Assembly (NCBI GenBank): GCA_037975125.1
Contig: CM075852.1
Span: forward strand, 8,115,758-8,179,757
Reading direction: 5' to 3'
Length of the DNA: 64,000 bases
DNA from: Latrodectus hesperus
Lineage: Eukaryota > Arthropoda > Arachnida > Araneae > Theridiidae
Shown: piece by piece, positions 15,567 to 31,975 of the stretch
Layout: each line of letters opens with the position of its first letter
How positions within the stretch are numbered: position 1 is the first letter of the stretch
Notes under the pieces: model-generated
The model's database searches: none
Seen by the model: the letters and a program-made list of their open reading frames with translations, nothing else
What the model was told of the DNA's origin: nothing
Made by a program: the position numbers and the translations under genes

Positions 15567-17204
15567 TTCAATCTTATACCATATTTTTAATTTTTATTAT
15601 TAATAATTAAATTATATAAATATAAACTACTAGCTTTATTCATATGTGTGAATAAACCCTTAAAATATACTATTAATTATATTATTTGTGTGGAAAAAAG
15701 GAAAATCGAATAATGAAACGTAATACTCATTTAAATAGGTAAGTTTTTATTGAATGTAATCCACGATAATCAGCGATATAATTTGTGCAAAAGAGATGAA
15801 AAATAATATCAAATAAAATTATTATTCATTCTACTATTCTATTATTCATTTATTAATTCCTATAGAGTTACACTGCATTTGAAAAATAGAAACTTTCTAT
15901 GTTCATATAGCAAAAATCAATCAAAATTGTATTTGTTACTAACTGTAAAATATACATTATTGTCTATTTGATTTTTTTTATCAATGACAAATGAATAAAT
16001 CTTGTATAATGTGTATTACATAATCAAATTATCATAAATTTCAAATGAACGAGTATGTACTTTTATTATTCACTCCAGCATTCATGTTATTCATGAATAA
16101 ATAAAATTATATTTTGCTATTGATATCCATTGCAATTATTTTAATTCTGCGTAGAATAATTTTGATTTTACATTACGTTGAACAGTAATAAAAGTGAAAT
16201 TTCTTTAAAAAATGCTTTCAAATTAAAAGAATTCTATTTTCTAAAAAGAAATGTTGTTTCTATATTTGCTTACTGCTTGCAAGCTATAAAAAGCAGTTTA
16301 AATGAAAATTGCAATTAAAAATTTAAAAACCAAAAAATTATTAACTTATTTAGTATTTTCTATTGTTACTGTGTTCTGAAAATGGTATTTGAAAGACTTT
16401 GCTCCATTTTCCTCAACTGTTGTAAGAAGGCAAACGCAATCATATTAATTCAATATTTCTAAGGATTAATTTTGTAAATATTGTTATTGTTTTTTTTTTC
16501 CATACAGAAAAGCAGGATATTGAAACGAAAACAAAAAGTGCGTAAGAAGCATATGGTTTTGAACAGAAATATGATAATTAAAGAAATTTGTTAGCAGAGT
16601 GGAAAAAACGTTATTTAGTAGGCCAAAATATGCTAACAACTTGGGTTAGTAAGCAAACACTTACTTATATTTGGTATCAATCTTCAATAATTACCGAAAT
16701 TATTTTACTTTAATTTCATTCTAACATAACAAAGAAAAAACATTATTCCTGTTTGTTTCTCTTAAATAGAATTTTTTGAATCTATAAATTTAACAAGACC
16801 TAAATAGTACCAAAGAAGTCCTTATAATTCAATCAGTACTCAATTACGATAGAAATGTTAAAAATAAAACCGTTAAAATTAGCTTAGGGAAAATGTGCTC
16901 CTTTTTCTCTGCATGAAATTTTTTTCTTGTTGTTTGTAAATGGCTTCCTACTTCTGGGACATTTAAATCTACAACAAAGAACGGAATTGATAACCACGTT
17001 GGAAAGTAAAGAATACACGCAGTGGGTATGGCCTTGTTACCTTGAAAATGGACTTTCCAAATTTAGAAGCTTAATCAAGAAAATCTTACTTGGAGAACCA
17101 CCATTATGCTAATGAATCATTTGTTTAATGATTGCAATAAATTTGATGCATAAATTCATATTTATAAAAAAGTGTAATGTTTGGTGTACAAGATTGCTCC
17201 TTAC
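15567..17204. other. AT-rich noncoding; small unassigned ORF at 16927-17112
   Basis: The only open frame of note is plus-strand 16927-17112 (about 61 codons, TTG start if coding). It ends after the piece NGLSKFRSLIKKILLGEPP and has no motif that I recognise. It lies just before a tandem array. It may be a decayed mobile-element fragment or chance. Otherwise nothing is seen. Confidence 0.35.
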
Positions 17205-18200
17205 CTTAAAGACATTCTTGGTGCTATTACTCCTTATCTTATCCTTATTAAGACATTCTTGGTGCTATTACTCCTTATTAAGACATTCTTGGTATTATCT
17301 TTTATCAATGTAATGATAACATAATGCAAGGAATGCAAAATTTCTTTTAAGCAGAAAACTATAGCTTTGTCCTTGCTTTATTTTTTTCGTTCAAAGTATC
17401 ATTTATGGAATATTATTCAATTTCACTTGTTGGCGTCGCACTCATATTCATCGACCTTTTCCACTAATTCAGAATATCTTAATGGTAATTAAGAATGACC
17501 TAATGGTGATTAAGGATTTCTTAATTACCCTTAAGACACTTTTGGCGATATATTTCATCAATTTAATTATTATTAATTAAGATATATTTCCTCAATCTTA
17601 ATGCAAGGAATGATAAATTTCTTTCATGCAGAGCACCATATCTTTGTCCTTACTTTATTTTTTTCGTTCAAAGTATCATTTATGGAATTTCAATTGTTGG
17701 CGTCGCAATCATATTCATCGACCTATTCTAATAATTCAAAATAGCTTAATGGTAATTAAGAATGGCTTAATGGTGATTAAGGATTTCTTAACTACCCTTA
17801 AGGCAGTTTTGGCGATATTTTTCATCAATGTAATGTTAACATAATGCAAGGAATGCAAAATTTCTTTACAGCAGATCATCATACCTTTGTCCTTACTTTA
17901 TTTATTTATTTATTTATTTTTTTGTTCAAAGTATCATTTACGAAATATTATTCAATTTACTTGTTGGGGTCTCACTCATATTCATCAACCTATTCCACTA
18001 ACTCAGAATATCTTAATGGTGATTAAGAATTTCTTAATTACCCTTAAGACAGTTTTGGCGATATATTTCATCAATTTGATGTTAACTTAATACAAGGAAT
18101 GCAGAATTTCTTTTAAGCAGAAGATACCTTTGTCCTTACTTTATTTTTTCGCTCAAAGTATCAGCTATAGAATGTTATAGGATTTCGCTAATAGGCGTCT
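17205..18200. repeat. diverged tandem array, units of about 240-280 bp
   Basis: Landmark ATGCAAGGAATG (with small changes) recurs at 17323, 17601, 17843 and 18090, spacings 278, 242 and 247 bp. Each unit holds CTTTGTCCTTACTTTATTTT, a TCAAAGTATCA stretch, GTTGGCGTCGCA-like sequence, and nested short repeats of the form CTTAATGGTGATTAAG. A smaller tandem of TTAAGACATTCTTGGTGCTA lies at the left edge (about 17206-17290). A TTTA run sits inside the unit at about 17898-17920. Short open frames here are products of the repeat. Confidence 0.9.
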
Positions 18201-20564
18201 CACTCATATTCATATCAGCTTCTACTGATGAGCTTTGGTTAAACATTCAAATAATATTGAATGCTCTCACCTATACAAATATTAAAATATCGGCTTAACA
18301 TCATGCCAAAATTAGAGCATCACTTATTGCAGCATGTGGTGATGCCATAAAATACTGTCTTTAAACATTTAACATTAATTTTTGAATTAAAAATGTTTTT
18401 GCTTATACCAATACAAACCGTTTGTGTTAAATTTCATTTAATACTGCTTATTCACTCGTGACGTTGCAGTTTATAAAAGTATGCGTTTAAATATACATTT
18501 TAAGAAGAAAATGATTAGATGAGATAATTATATTTTTTCATTTTAATAAATTTTGTTCTTAAAATTTAGATACTTTTTAAGATCAAACAAATGACTTCTT
18601 CAAAAACATATGCAATAAAACAAATTTTTTCTAATTATTTGATGTATTCATATATTAAATGGTAATTAAAATAATATTTCATAGGAATATTGTTAGAAAA
18701 TTGCAAATAAATGCACAAAAGTTATTTGTTAAAATCTCCTTAGATTTCATTGTGCGGAAAGCAAAATAAATTACACATCGCGAAGAAAACCACAACAAAC
18801 CGAAAGAAATGTTTTGCAAATAGCGATCACAAAGTGTTAAATTAAAACTGACAGAATTCTTTCTTCTTTTCATTCTAGCTATGTATTAAAGAAGCTCTCA
18901 TCAAATTAAAAAAAAAGAAAGAAAATCATTAAGAACATTTCACAAATGCCACCAAGCTCTAAACAAAAGCAAAGCTCGGTTTTGATATATGGCACTTTCA
19001 TGACCGCAGTTCCCAAACATTCGATCTGGAATAGTACTAAACTTCGATCGTCCTCAAAAACTCTCATTAGAATATCGTTAAAGGCGCGCGCTAATGATGC
19101 GTCAGCACAACGACATTCCACGAAGTAATAATTGCGCCGTTAGCGTTGGCAACGGTAGCACATCGTCACACTTTTCAAATTCTTTTTTTTTTTTTCTTCT
19201 CTTTCTTCCTTCGACTCTTTTAGATGGTGGTTGGTTTAAATAAATTTTCGAACTGTTCGGCAAATATGTGATTTAAAAAAAGTGGAAATGAGACTAGTTA
19301 GTTCTTTCTGTCAAAGACGACTAGTTTTCAAGTTTTGGTAATGCATAACTAATGATGAGAGAATAAGATTAAATCATTTTTCCCCCAGATCATATTTTGA
19401 AAATTAGTTTAGAAAAAGTGATTGAATTAAATTTAGGAATTATTTTCTCTGATGACTGAAATTTCAAAGAGAAAGATTAAATGGGTTGTACTGTAACTTC
19501 TGAATTATTTACTAAAACAATAAAATGATAAAGGTTAAAGTACCAATAAAGTATATCTGTAAATTGTGAAATGACTAATTTTTAGCTTACTTTATCGTGT
19601 CTATATCAGCAATGATGTAAATCAAATAGAATATCAATATATTCTATCCAGTGAAAGCTTAAATATTGATCTCAATTCCATCAAAAAAGTACAACGTTTA
19701 ATATTAAGCTTTCTCCTTCAGTTTGTTTGGCTGAAAATATTAGGATAAACGCTTGGGTTTTCATTAGTATCTCATGCCCTAGTCAAATATTCTTGAAAAA
19801 GCTCTAGAATTGCCTCAACAACATACTATTACAAAATTTGATCCCAAAGAAAGAAGTTATCGTAATCCAGTAAAAGTTAATGGATTTAAAAATATACACA
19901 TACACAAAGAAACGATTAGAATTTTAAACAACTAATTGATTTATTTTTAATGCTTGGTCTGAGAAAGAGACTAGATCTAACTTTGAATTGAATGGAAGTT
20001 ATTACTTATTGTACCACCTAAACTGATAAGTTCCTTGATGTTTCCCAAATTTTCTTAAAATGGAAAGTTAAAACGTTCATACATGGCAATCGTCAATCTA
20101 CAATATCCTAAATATGTTTCGTATGAAAGAGAACATTAACTAGCTTTTTGAGGATCACTGAGAACATTGAAAGCTACCAACAGGTGCTGAGTGCAGCCAG
20201 GTATTGTCTTGTGAAAGAATACGTTTGATGTGACATAAAAGGAACATTAATTCAGAGGATCGTTGTGAATAAAGTCTACACATTATCACTGTGCTTTAAA
20301 ATTTGCAAAACGTGACTGATAAAGATCTTTGATCATCAAATAAGATCTTACCTTTGTTTATAAGGCTCTGCTGTTGAAGAACTGAAGTGGGCGATTGTAA
20401 AGATTGATAACTCAGGTTTCACAGGATTTCAAAAAACTTCCACAATTATCATTATAATATTGATAGAAAAATAACTTAAGAATTACACCCCAAGTTGAAA
20501 TAATTTCCACCTGATTATTTTTACACTATTGTTCAACAATTGTTTTGTATTCCGAGCATAACTA
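18201..20564. other. noncoding; CpG-containing patch at about 18906-19170
   Basis: Most is AT-rich without features. At about 18940-19170 GC content and CpG rise (GGCGCGCGC at about 19083). Open frames of about 60-71 codons overlap on both strands without known motifs; the minus one would begin with GTG. A poly-T tract follows at about 19186. This could be an exon, a small CpG-rich regulatory block or an unrecognised repeat, and I cannot decide. Confidence 0.35.
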
Positions 20565-21252
20565 ATAGCTATTGAGGAGGCCTTTAAATTTTGCATAACT
20601 GAGAGTGTTTGCACTGACATTTGGATTATGAGTGATAGTCGTAGCTCCATTCAGCACTTATCTGAATGGTGGGGGGGGGCATGGGGCGAGCGATTAGGAG
20701 CATATTCCGGTTTTTGAATCGCTTGATTGCCAATGTAAAGACCACCTTTCAATAGGTTCCATTGCATGCGGATGTGAACGGTAATTGCTGATGATGGTCC
20801 AGCCCAAGAGGGCAACGGTAAGGGTACTGCTCTTGGTGTCTGCCTTACCTTTTCAGAGATCGCCATCCGGGTTAGGCAAGATATATGTTCTTCTTGGAGA
20901 GCCCTCGTGCATGAATGGTATGCGGAAAATCTCCCCAGTGCTTTACTAATTGATGTTGGTAACAAGAGCGATCAGAGAACTTTCGCGAGATTTCGAAGTG
21001 GACACACTCGTGTACAATATCATGTGACCGGCCACGAAATTCATCCACTGTGTCCAAGATGCAATATGACTCAAGCTGCTCCTGCCCACATTTTGGTCTG
21101 CATCAGTTTAAATAAAGGCCAGCTATCTTCGAGCCCTGAGGCTGTGCTCCATTGAAGACTCATGGGAACCATTGAAGACTCATTGAAGACCCAGGCTCAT
21201 GGGCCTGGTTTGACCTTACTGTCAACCAGGAGGGATAAGCCACAACAACACG
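20565..21252 (+). mobile_element. LINE 3' end (RNase H and C-terminal knuckle), CAACAACA tail
   Basis: The RNase H start is visible as TDIWIMSDSRSSIQHLSEW (about 20613-20670). It is followed by a G9 run and frame damage. A continuous stretch then runs from about 20830 to 21155: LTFSEIAIRVRQDICSSW, then FARFRSGHTRVQYHVTGHEI, then a knuckle with C, C and H in LCPRCNMTQAAPAHILVC. This layout is the C-terminal end of RNase H-bearing non-LTR elements, not a host ribonuclease. A 3' UTR follows, with a local duplication of GAAGACTCATG, and ends GATAAGCCACAACAACA near 21250. No clear target duplication was found, and the 5' boundary is approximate. Confidence 0.8.
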
Positions 21253-22729
<1,477 letters not shown>

Positions 22730-22924
22730 TTAATTACGATTATTACAGTATTTGTTGCATATTTGAATTTACTTTATTATTCATACTAATTGATATAAGT
22801 AAATCAATGTTTCTATACCGCAAATTATTTATTATGTTGCATCAATTAAGTATTAACTATTTACGAAACTTCTTCTCAAAGAAATAAGGGTACTTTTACT
22901 ACTTCAAAGCTATTTTCTTCCTTT

Positions 22925-23420
22925 CCAGAGAGCAGAAATCGAACTATTTTGCCTCATCTGCATTGTGGAGCCGTTTCACTGTTGTGAGGCGGTTCGTTTT
23001 CCCAACTTTAACTTTCCTTATGAATATTTCTTACACGTTTCTTCAGGATGCTGGGGCGCAAGGGCGAGCTAAAGATCCCACTGGCGAAAAACAAAATCGT
23101 CAAAATCCGCCGACTCACCTCTTTCCCTGGAAGACGTGACGGATGAAAACGTCGAAAAGAATTTCACGCACCCCCTCCGTTTTCGTCCGCCTGTCTGATT
23201 TCAGATCCGGCAGCGTCCTGGATTGTCCAGAATAGCCTTGGCCGGATACAAACTCTTCCTGCCGCGCCTTAGTCTCAAAGGGATCGGCTTAATGACTCGA
23301 GTTAACTAAGGGCGGCATTTGGGTTTGATTTAGTTATTTATTAATGAACTGGCACTTGGCTCGAGACGGGAAGCTGCACATGGCCATCGCTTTTCAATCC
23401 ATAGTTTGCTCTAAAGTTTC
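22925..23420. other. GC-rich, ORF-free, single-copy-looking block
   Basis: About 500 bp of nearly balanced base composition, with several CpGs, stands out sharply between two (AT)n tracts. It has no open frame above about 60 codons, no tandem unit, no terminal repeats and no second copy in the window. Candidate explanations are a conserved noncoding regulatory element, a noncoding exon or an unrecognised old insertion. No direct evidence separates them. Confidence 0.4.
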
Positions 23421-23523
23421 AAGTCTGAAGGGACCATATACTAATAAAAATTAAACGGTAAATGGTACAAAATCTGTAAGTGAAAAACTTAGAGCAGTGA
23501 TTTATTTATATCACTATATTTCA

Positions 23524-26729
<3,206 letters not shown>

Positions 26730-27102
26730 AATACATGAAGTAGTTGTTTCTTTCCTTCCAGTTGAAATAATCCTTACATCACTTAATAACAACTTACATC
26801 TCATTGGTTTAAAATATCCATGACGTCTGATAATGCTTCATCTACGTCCCATCAAACGGCACTCTAAATCCGACTCGTCAACGAATGTGCTGCCTGCCTT
26901 TAAATCACTCTCTTCGAGCGGCAGCAAACAACGCAAAGTTCACCATCGAGAATATTGTCGAAGTTCTTTCTGTTAATAAATCGATTTCTATAAAGACCAA
27001 AAAGCAATGGTTTGAAAAGCCGTTTTCCTTTGACTCAAGTCAACAACATGTCGACAATAGAACAGAAGAAAAAGCAGAATGAAAAAGACGTTTTATGATT
27101 AC
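26730..27102 (-). repeat. Family 2 repeat (MITE-like), reverse orientation
   Basis: About 370 bp, homologous end to end to 31303-31975 (minus its nested insertion) and 56203-56668. Reverse-complement landmarks are CATAAAACGTC at one end, AAACGGCTTTTC, TTTGCTGCCGCTCGAA, ACGTCATGGATATT and AAACCAATGAGA. The other end is GAAACAACTACTTCATG. The two ends form an imperfect inverted repeat of the type ATCATAAAGTGGTTGTTT. No coding capacity. It ends about 25 bp before the Merlin element. Superfamily unknown. Confidence 0.75.
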
Positions 27103-27127
27103 CTATTTTATAGTTAGTTATATTGGC

Positions 27128-29224
27128 GGTACATATGCCGTATAATCCAAGCTGGCAAATCCTGAGTTTGGTGATTTTCAGGCAGATTTTCTTTTTTATC
27201 TGACAACCTGGTTTTTATTACGTCATACAAATGGAAACCAATAAGAATTATATTGAAAATTTATTTTTGGCAACCCCAGTGTTTACATCATCGCGACGAG
27301 ATTTAGAACATTTTGTTCCATTTTCGCATTTTATTAGACATGAGGAATCTTCGTAAGAGTTTTGTTAGTGTGTTTTACAGATATGCTTGACCTTATGGAT
27401 ACTTAAATTCCAGATTGTATGGCTCGTTTTTATCACTTTAAATAATCTTATTTGTGTTCTGCATTATTTTTTCAGCATTTTTGTCAAACTTGCTACGATT
27501 AATTATGTCTGTAACTCAAAATATCATTTTAAAATACCATGGTATTCTTAGTTCTGAATTGACGTTCAATTTCTCCTCTGGTAAGCAGATTTTAGGTCCG
27601 GATGAAGAAGCAAATCGCTTTTGCTGTTTTAAATTGTGTGAGAAAAAGAAAATTCTTTTAGAATGTTTGCGTGAAATCGGAGTATTGAAATTAGAGTTAG
27701 TGTGCTTAAAATGAGGAAGTCAAATGAGAATTTTGGCCAAGAAAAGCCTCTCATATGGATATGTTTTCTAATGCACCAAAATTATTGAAGGAAAGTCTTG
27801 TGAATCCCAAAAGTCAATCAGGTATGTTTCTTGGTTTTCTTACAGAAAATCAAAGATTGGGGAGATTTTTCTTTTGACTTGTGAAATTGTTCGCGGTAGT
27901 AAAATAACTGATATTCAAACAGAGTACTCTTTTAGCAATCGTGCTTTAGCAGACTAGATGCAGTTCATAAATGAAACGATACTTTACTCAATTGAGTCAT
28001 CTTCAGAGAAGGTAGGTGGTGAAGTAAGATTGTTGAAATAAACGAGTCAAACTTTGGAAACAGGAAGTATCATAGAGACCATGCGATAGAAGGTCAGTGG
28101 GTGTTTTGTGGTGTCGAGAGAGGTAGTGAAAAGTTATTTTTGGTAGAAGTACATGATAGAACAAGGAAAACTTTAGTTAATATGTATTATTTAACAATGG
28201 ATTGAGCAGGAACAGCCATTAATTCCGATTTTTGGAAGGCTTATGGCTCATTAGGAAGCGAGGGCTATGAACATTTTACTGTTCACAGAGTCACATTTGA
28301 AGATGCAACAACAGAATGCCATACAAATACTATTGAAAGCATATGGCGACAAGTTAAAGGCAAATTGATGACACATAATCGTCAAACGGGTTTTAAATTT
28401 TATTTGGCTTTTTATTTATTTTATAAATCCTGTGAAGAAAAGAAATTGGACACATTGAATGTTTTTAAAAAAATCATTGGGAAAATTAATTGGAATAAAT
28501 TTAAAGTTACTGTTTAAATTTCTTTCTTTAGTTTATGCATGGCGTTTGTATAATTTTATATTAAAACAAAATATTTTATAATTTGAATATACATTTGTAA
28601 AATTGTTTCTTTATTTAATTATTTTTAATTATTATAATTAACAGATTAAATTTTACCTTATATAAGTTTTATTCTTTTGTAAATGTTTATTTTTCATTAG
28701 AATTCGTATTCCAATATTTTCTTAGAATTCGTATTTATTTCTTCAAAATTCCCATACTTTCCTTATTCGTTTCCAAAATTACTGTTCTAATGTTTCATTT
28801 TTAAAAAAATCTTATAATCTCAAAAATATATACATACACTCTTTATTTATCAGGTTTAAATTTAATATTTAGATATGTAAAGTAGGTAAAGTTCTAGGAG
28901 AGCCCACACTCTCTTGGCGACAAACTGAAGGAAAGCGCCAAACCAGAACAAAATTCCCGAAATAGTTCGGTTAACTATATCAAGTGTATCGAAGTAGAGT
29001 TGCTTAGATTGGCGCAGACCACAATTATCGCCACTCAAAATCATTTGCACCAAGGGTGTGTACTCTGCTAGGATACAAACGTAGTTTTTCAAAAACGAAT
29101 TTATTACGTCACAATTACAACATCTTTGCTCTATATTAATTCACAATCACGTCAACTCGGAAAAATTTCATTGTTGCCAAAAAAATTCAGAATTTGAGAC
29201 CCTAGATTATACAGTATCTGTGGC
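27128..29224 (+). mobile_element. degraded Merlin-type DNA transposon
   Basis: An element of about 2.1 kb encodes a decayed Merlin (IS1016/ISXO2-like DDE) transposase. Its left end (GGTACATATGCCGTATAATC onward, about 200 bp) matches the left half of the 250-bp MITEs at 29355, 30940, 31534, 55050 and 55939. Its right end (about 29098-29224, including AAAAAAATTCAGAATTTGAG and GATTATACAGTATCTGTGGC) matches their right half. Flanking 8-mers ATATTGGC (27120-27127) and AAATCGGC (29225-29232) agree at 6 of 8 positions, consistent with an old 8-bp target duplication as made by Merlin. A GC-richer internal segment (about 28870-29090) with a 76-codon minus frame is unexplained. Confidence 0.8.
27505..28518 (+). 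pseudogene. Merlin transposase, inactivated
   Basis: A transposase that would cut and rejoin the element's inverted repeats. The N-terminal part starts at ATG 27505 and leads to a zinc-ribbon remnant: ELVCLK, then TGA at 27712-27714 where the second Cys of the C-x2-C pair is expected, then GSQMRILAKKSLSYGYVF. After at least one frameshift comes the catalytic domain: IVEINESNFGNRKYHRDHAI, then EGQWVFCGVERGSEKLFLVE, then INSDFWKAYGS, then CHTNTIESIWRQVKGK, ending at TAA 28516-28518. The second Asp (NSDFW) and the Glu (TIES) of the DDE triad are present. The first Asp appears as Asn (codon AAC at 28041-28043). A further in-frame TGA lies at 28203-28205. From about 28029 the frame is otherwise open, so decay is moderate. 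ISXO2-like family membership is inferred from these motifs. Confidence 0.85.
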
Positions 29225-29354
29225 AAATCGGCAAGAATGATTTAAATTTTAAAAAATTTTCTTAATTCAGATTCTAAATTAATAATTGCAATGTTTATAA
29301 GCAATCTATTTCAGATCTTAAGATAATGTATTGCTTACGTCAATATTACATTTT

Positions 29355-29607
29355 GGTACAGGTGCCATGTGCCATGATTCCAAATTCTGAGATTGGCGAT
29401 TTTTGGTGGTTTTTCTTATGTATCTGGCAACTTCGTTTTTATTACGTCATACATATGGAGATTTATAAGAATTATGTAGAAAATTCTATTTTGGTAACCC
29501 TAGTATTTACGTCATCGCGCGCGTCACGATATGTCATCTTGGCAACATTTCTTCATCGCCAAAAAAATTCAGAATTTGGTATCGTGGATTATATGTCAAA
29601 CTGTGCC
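29355..29607 (+). mobile_element. Merlin-type MITE, copy A
   Basis: 253 bp, noncoding. The ends are GGTACAGGTGCC and a decayed complement ending CTGTGCC. The perfect 8-bp target duplication TACATTTT is at 29347-29354 and 29608-29615. The internal segment carries ATTACGTCATACATATGGAG and a CpG-rich TCATCGCGCGCGTCACGAT core typical of the family. Same orientation as the Merlin element at 27128. Confidence 0.92.
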
Positions 29608-29615
29608 TACATTTT

Positions 29616-30931
29616 TTTTGTAATTACACGCATTTTTTATTTTAGATATAAAACAAAAAAAATGTATACATATCTTTCCCTAAATTAAAATGCTCGTAAT
29701 ACCTTTCAATTCTTTTTTGAAAGGAATTTCTTGTATACTAATAAACTTTTGTAACGATTAATGAAATTTAATTTTTCATATTATCTTACAATTATGCATT
29801 GCACTGGAGTGCATAAAAATCAATAAACAGCAACTAACCATTCTACTGCAAGTAAAGAACTTTGATTAAAATTTATTTTTCCTCAAAAATACTTGACAAT
29901 AGTCAAAAGCAATATTTAATAAATGCTAATTTTTGTTAAATATTTCTACATGCAATACTGTAAAAAAGATCCCATTTGTTTTAGGTCCGATAAAATACCT
30001 GCAAAGAGTACCTCTAAATTTTGCGTGCGTGAAAGTGACGCGGAAGCTCCTCCTTTGACGACGAGAGCAGGAAACAGGTAAAGGTAATTATGCATGATTA
30101 AGGAAATGCGTTAAAGTGCTCCATTGTTGAATATTGATTAACCTCTGTAATTAAATTAATCCTCGTTTAATTAATTATGTGTTCGTTTTGATATGCTCAA
30201 CAAAAGCAATCAATCGCCCAATGGACCGTTGGGGCAATATTTGAACACACTTTAGAATAAAATAAGAACGTGACGCAGGAAATTAGTGGAATTTTCAATT
30301 CAAAAACTTTCAATAGTTAATACAGTTAAATCCCATCAATTTAAATTTTCTGAATTTAAAAAGAGAGGAACACAAAATGGTGGAAAGGAAATAACAAATG
30401 TATGCTTCAAAAAATGTCTATTGTTTTTCATATTGTTAAGTTTATAGCCATGAATCCATGAATTTTGAAATGACTTTCGTACATAAAATGAAATATCACT
30501 AACAATTGTTTAGTGGGTGATACTTATTACATTTTATTATTAATAAAATATTACTTTTCACGAAGAACCTTAAATTTGTTAAAAGTACTTAAATTATCCA
30601 TATTCTAAAGTTACATTCCTTTGTATTTTCCTTAAAAATGCACTATTCGGTGAGTGAAAATGAATAATATAAATGTTATTCATCCTCTTAAATTTGTTAA
30701 TATTATGAATAAACTGTCTTCATGTTATTATCAAATAGTATTATACACGTTATTATGTATCTACAATGAAGAATATATTAACTACATTTAACAAATACAT
30801 TTTGGTTAAAGAATGTGAAATGTTTCTGCAATGCTTTCCTGTAATATTTGGTGTGAACACTGTATTTCCAGTTTTAAAGTTGTAAATTAATGTGTCCTAA
30901 ATATTTTCTTAAAATTTCTCGACAATTCCTA
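29616..30931. other. noncoding; TAAT-rich, GC-higher patch at about 30020-30260
   Basis: Mostly AT-rich. At about 30020-30100 CpG and GC rise (GCGTGCGTGAAAGTGACGCG). About 30085-30190 then holds several homeodomain-type cores (GTAATTATG, TGATTAAC, GTAATTAAATTAATC, TTTAATTAATTATG). This is the appearance of a cis-regulatory block, but TAAT words are common in AT-rich DNA, so support is weak. Confidence 0.3.
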
Positions 30932-30939
30932 TAATATGT

Positions 30940-31189
30940 GACACAGGTGCCGTATAATCCATGATTCCAAATTCTGAATTTTTTGGCGATGAAGAAATGT
31001 TGCCAAGGTGACTCGTGACGCGCGCGATGACGTTAATACTAGGGTTACCAAAATATAATTTTCTGCAAAATTCTTATAGGTCTCCATATGTATGACGTAA
31101 CAAAAACAAGGTTGCCAGATTTACAAGAAAATCCGCCAAAAAATCGCTAATCTCAGATTTTGGCGCATGGATTATACGGCACCTGTGCC
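30940..31189 (-). mobile_element. Merlin-type MITE, copy B
   Basis: 250 bp, inverted relative to copy A. The ends are GACACAGGTGCCGTATAATC and GATTATACGGCACCTGTGCC, forming terminal inverted repeats of roughly 40 bp with some mismatch. The perfect 8-bp target duplication TAATATGT is at 30932-30939 and 31190-31197. It is among the best-preserved copies. Confidence 0.95.
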
Positions 31190-31302
31190 TAATATGTTAT
31201 ATAAAGAAATTTTTTTATGTTACCGCAAGCAAGACATTAGTTTTAAGATTTAAAATAATATATCTACAAATATTAATTTAGGATTCTGTTAATTAATAAA
31301 AT

Positions 31303-31975
31303 TAAATCGTCCTTGTCTATTTAAACTTATCATAAAGTGGATGTTTTATCTTTGACTAATTCATTTTGCATTTTCTTGTGTTTTATTGTCAACGCCTTAA
31401 AGGCTTGAATCAATAGAAAATGGCTTTTGGACTTTATATAAGAAACTGTTTTATTAACAAAATCAACTTCGACAATATTATCAGACATTCGATAGTGGAC
31501 TTCACTTTGTTTGCTGCGGCTCGAAGAATGCGAGGCACAGGTGCCGTATAATCCATGATTCCAAATTCTGATTTTGTTTGTCGATGAAGAAATGTTGCTA
31601 AGATGACGTATTGTGACGTGCGCGATAACGTAAATACTAGGGTTACCAAAATAGAATTTTCTGCAAAATTCTTATAGGTTTCCATGTGTATGACTTAATA
31701 AAAATCAGGTTGTCAGATACATAAGAAAATCCGTCAAAAAATTGACAATCTCAGAATTTGGTATCCTACGGCACCTGTGCCGAATGCGATTTGAAGAAAG
31801 GGAGTGAATTCATCGACAAATCGGATTCACGACGCCGTCTTATTATGATATGACGTAGATGAAACGTTATCTGACGTCACGGATATTGTAAGCCAATGAG
31901 AATTGTAATAAAGTAGCCCTGATCTTAACTGGTACGAAAGAAACAACCACTTTATGATTAATAAGCGCAAAGAAC
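31303..31975 (+). repeat. Family 2 repeat (MITE-like), split by a MITE
   Basis: Left part 31303-31533 and right part 31782-31975 join to give a Family 2 copy of about 420 bp. The left end has TTATCATAAAGTGGATGTTT and the right end GAAACAACCACTTTATGATT, so the termini are inverted repeats. Internal landmarks are TTTGCTGCGGCTCGAAGAAT, CTGACGTCACGGATATTG and GCCAATGAGAATTGTAATAA. Merlin-type MITE copy C sits inside it, flanked by its own target duplication, so Family 2 is the older insertion. Confidence 0.8.
31534..31781 (-). mobile_element. Merlin-type MITE, copy C, nested in Family 2
   Basis: 248 bp with ends GGCACAGGTGCCGTATAATC and TACGGCACCTGTGCC. The perfect 8-bp duplication GAATGCGA is at 31526-31533 and 31782-31789. 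The host sequence either side is continuous Family 2 sequence, as shown by the intact copies at 26730 and 56203. Confidence 0.95.

Noticed and set aside
20671..20679. G9 run as a regulatory or quadruplex signal
   Set aside because: A single run inside a decayed LINE, with no neighbouring G-tracts in quadruplex spacing.
28862..29092. A 76-codon minus-strand gene inside the Merlin element
   Set aside because: No motif, and it lies within transposon termini. It may be an inserted fragment, but it is not supported as a gene.
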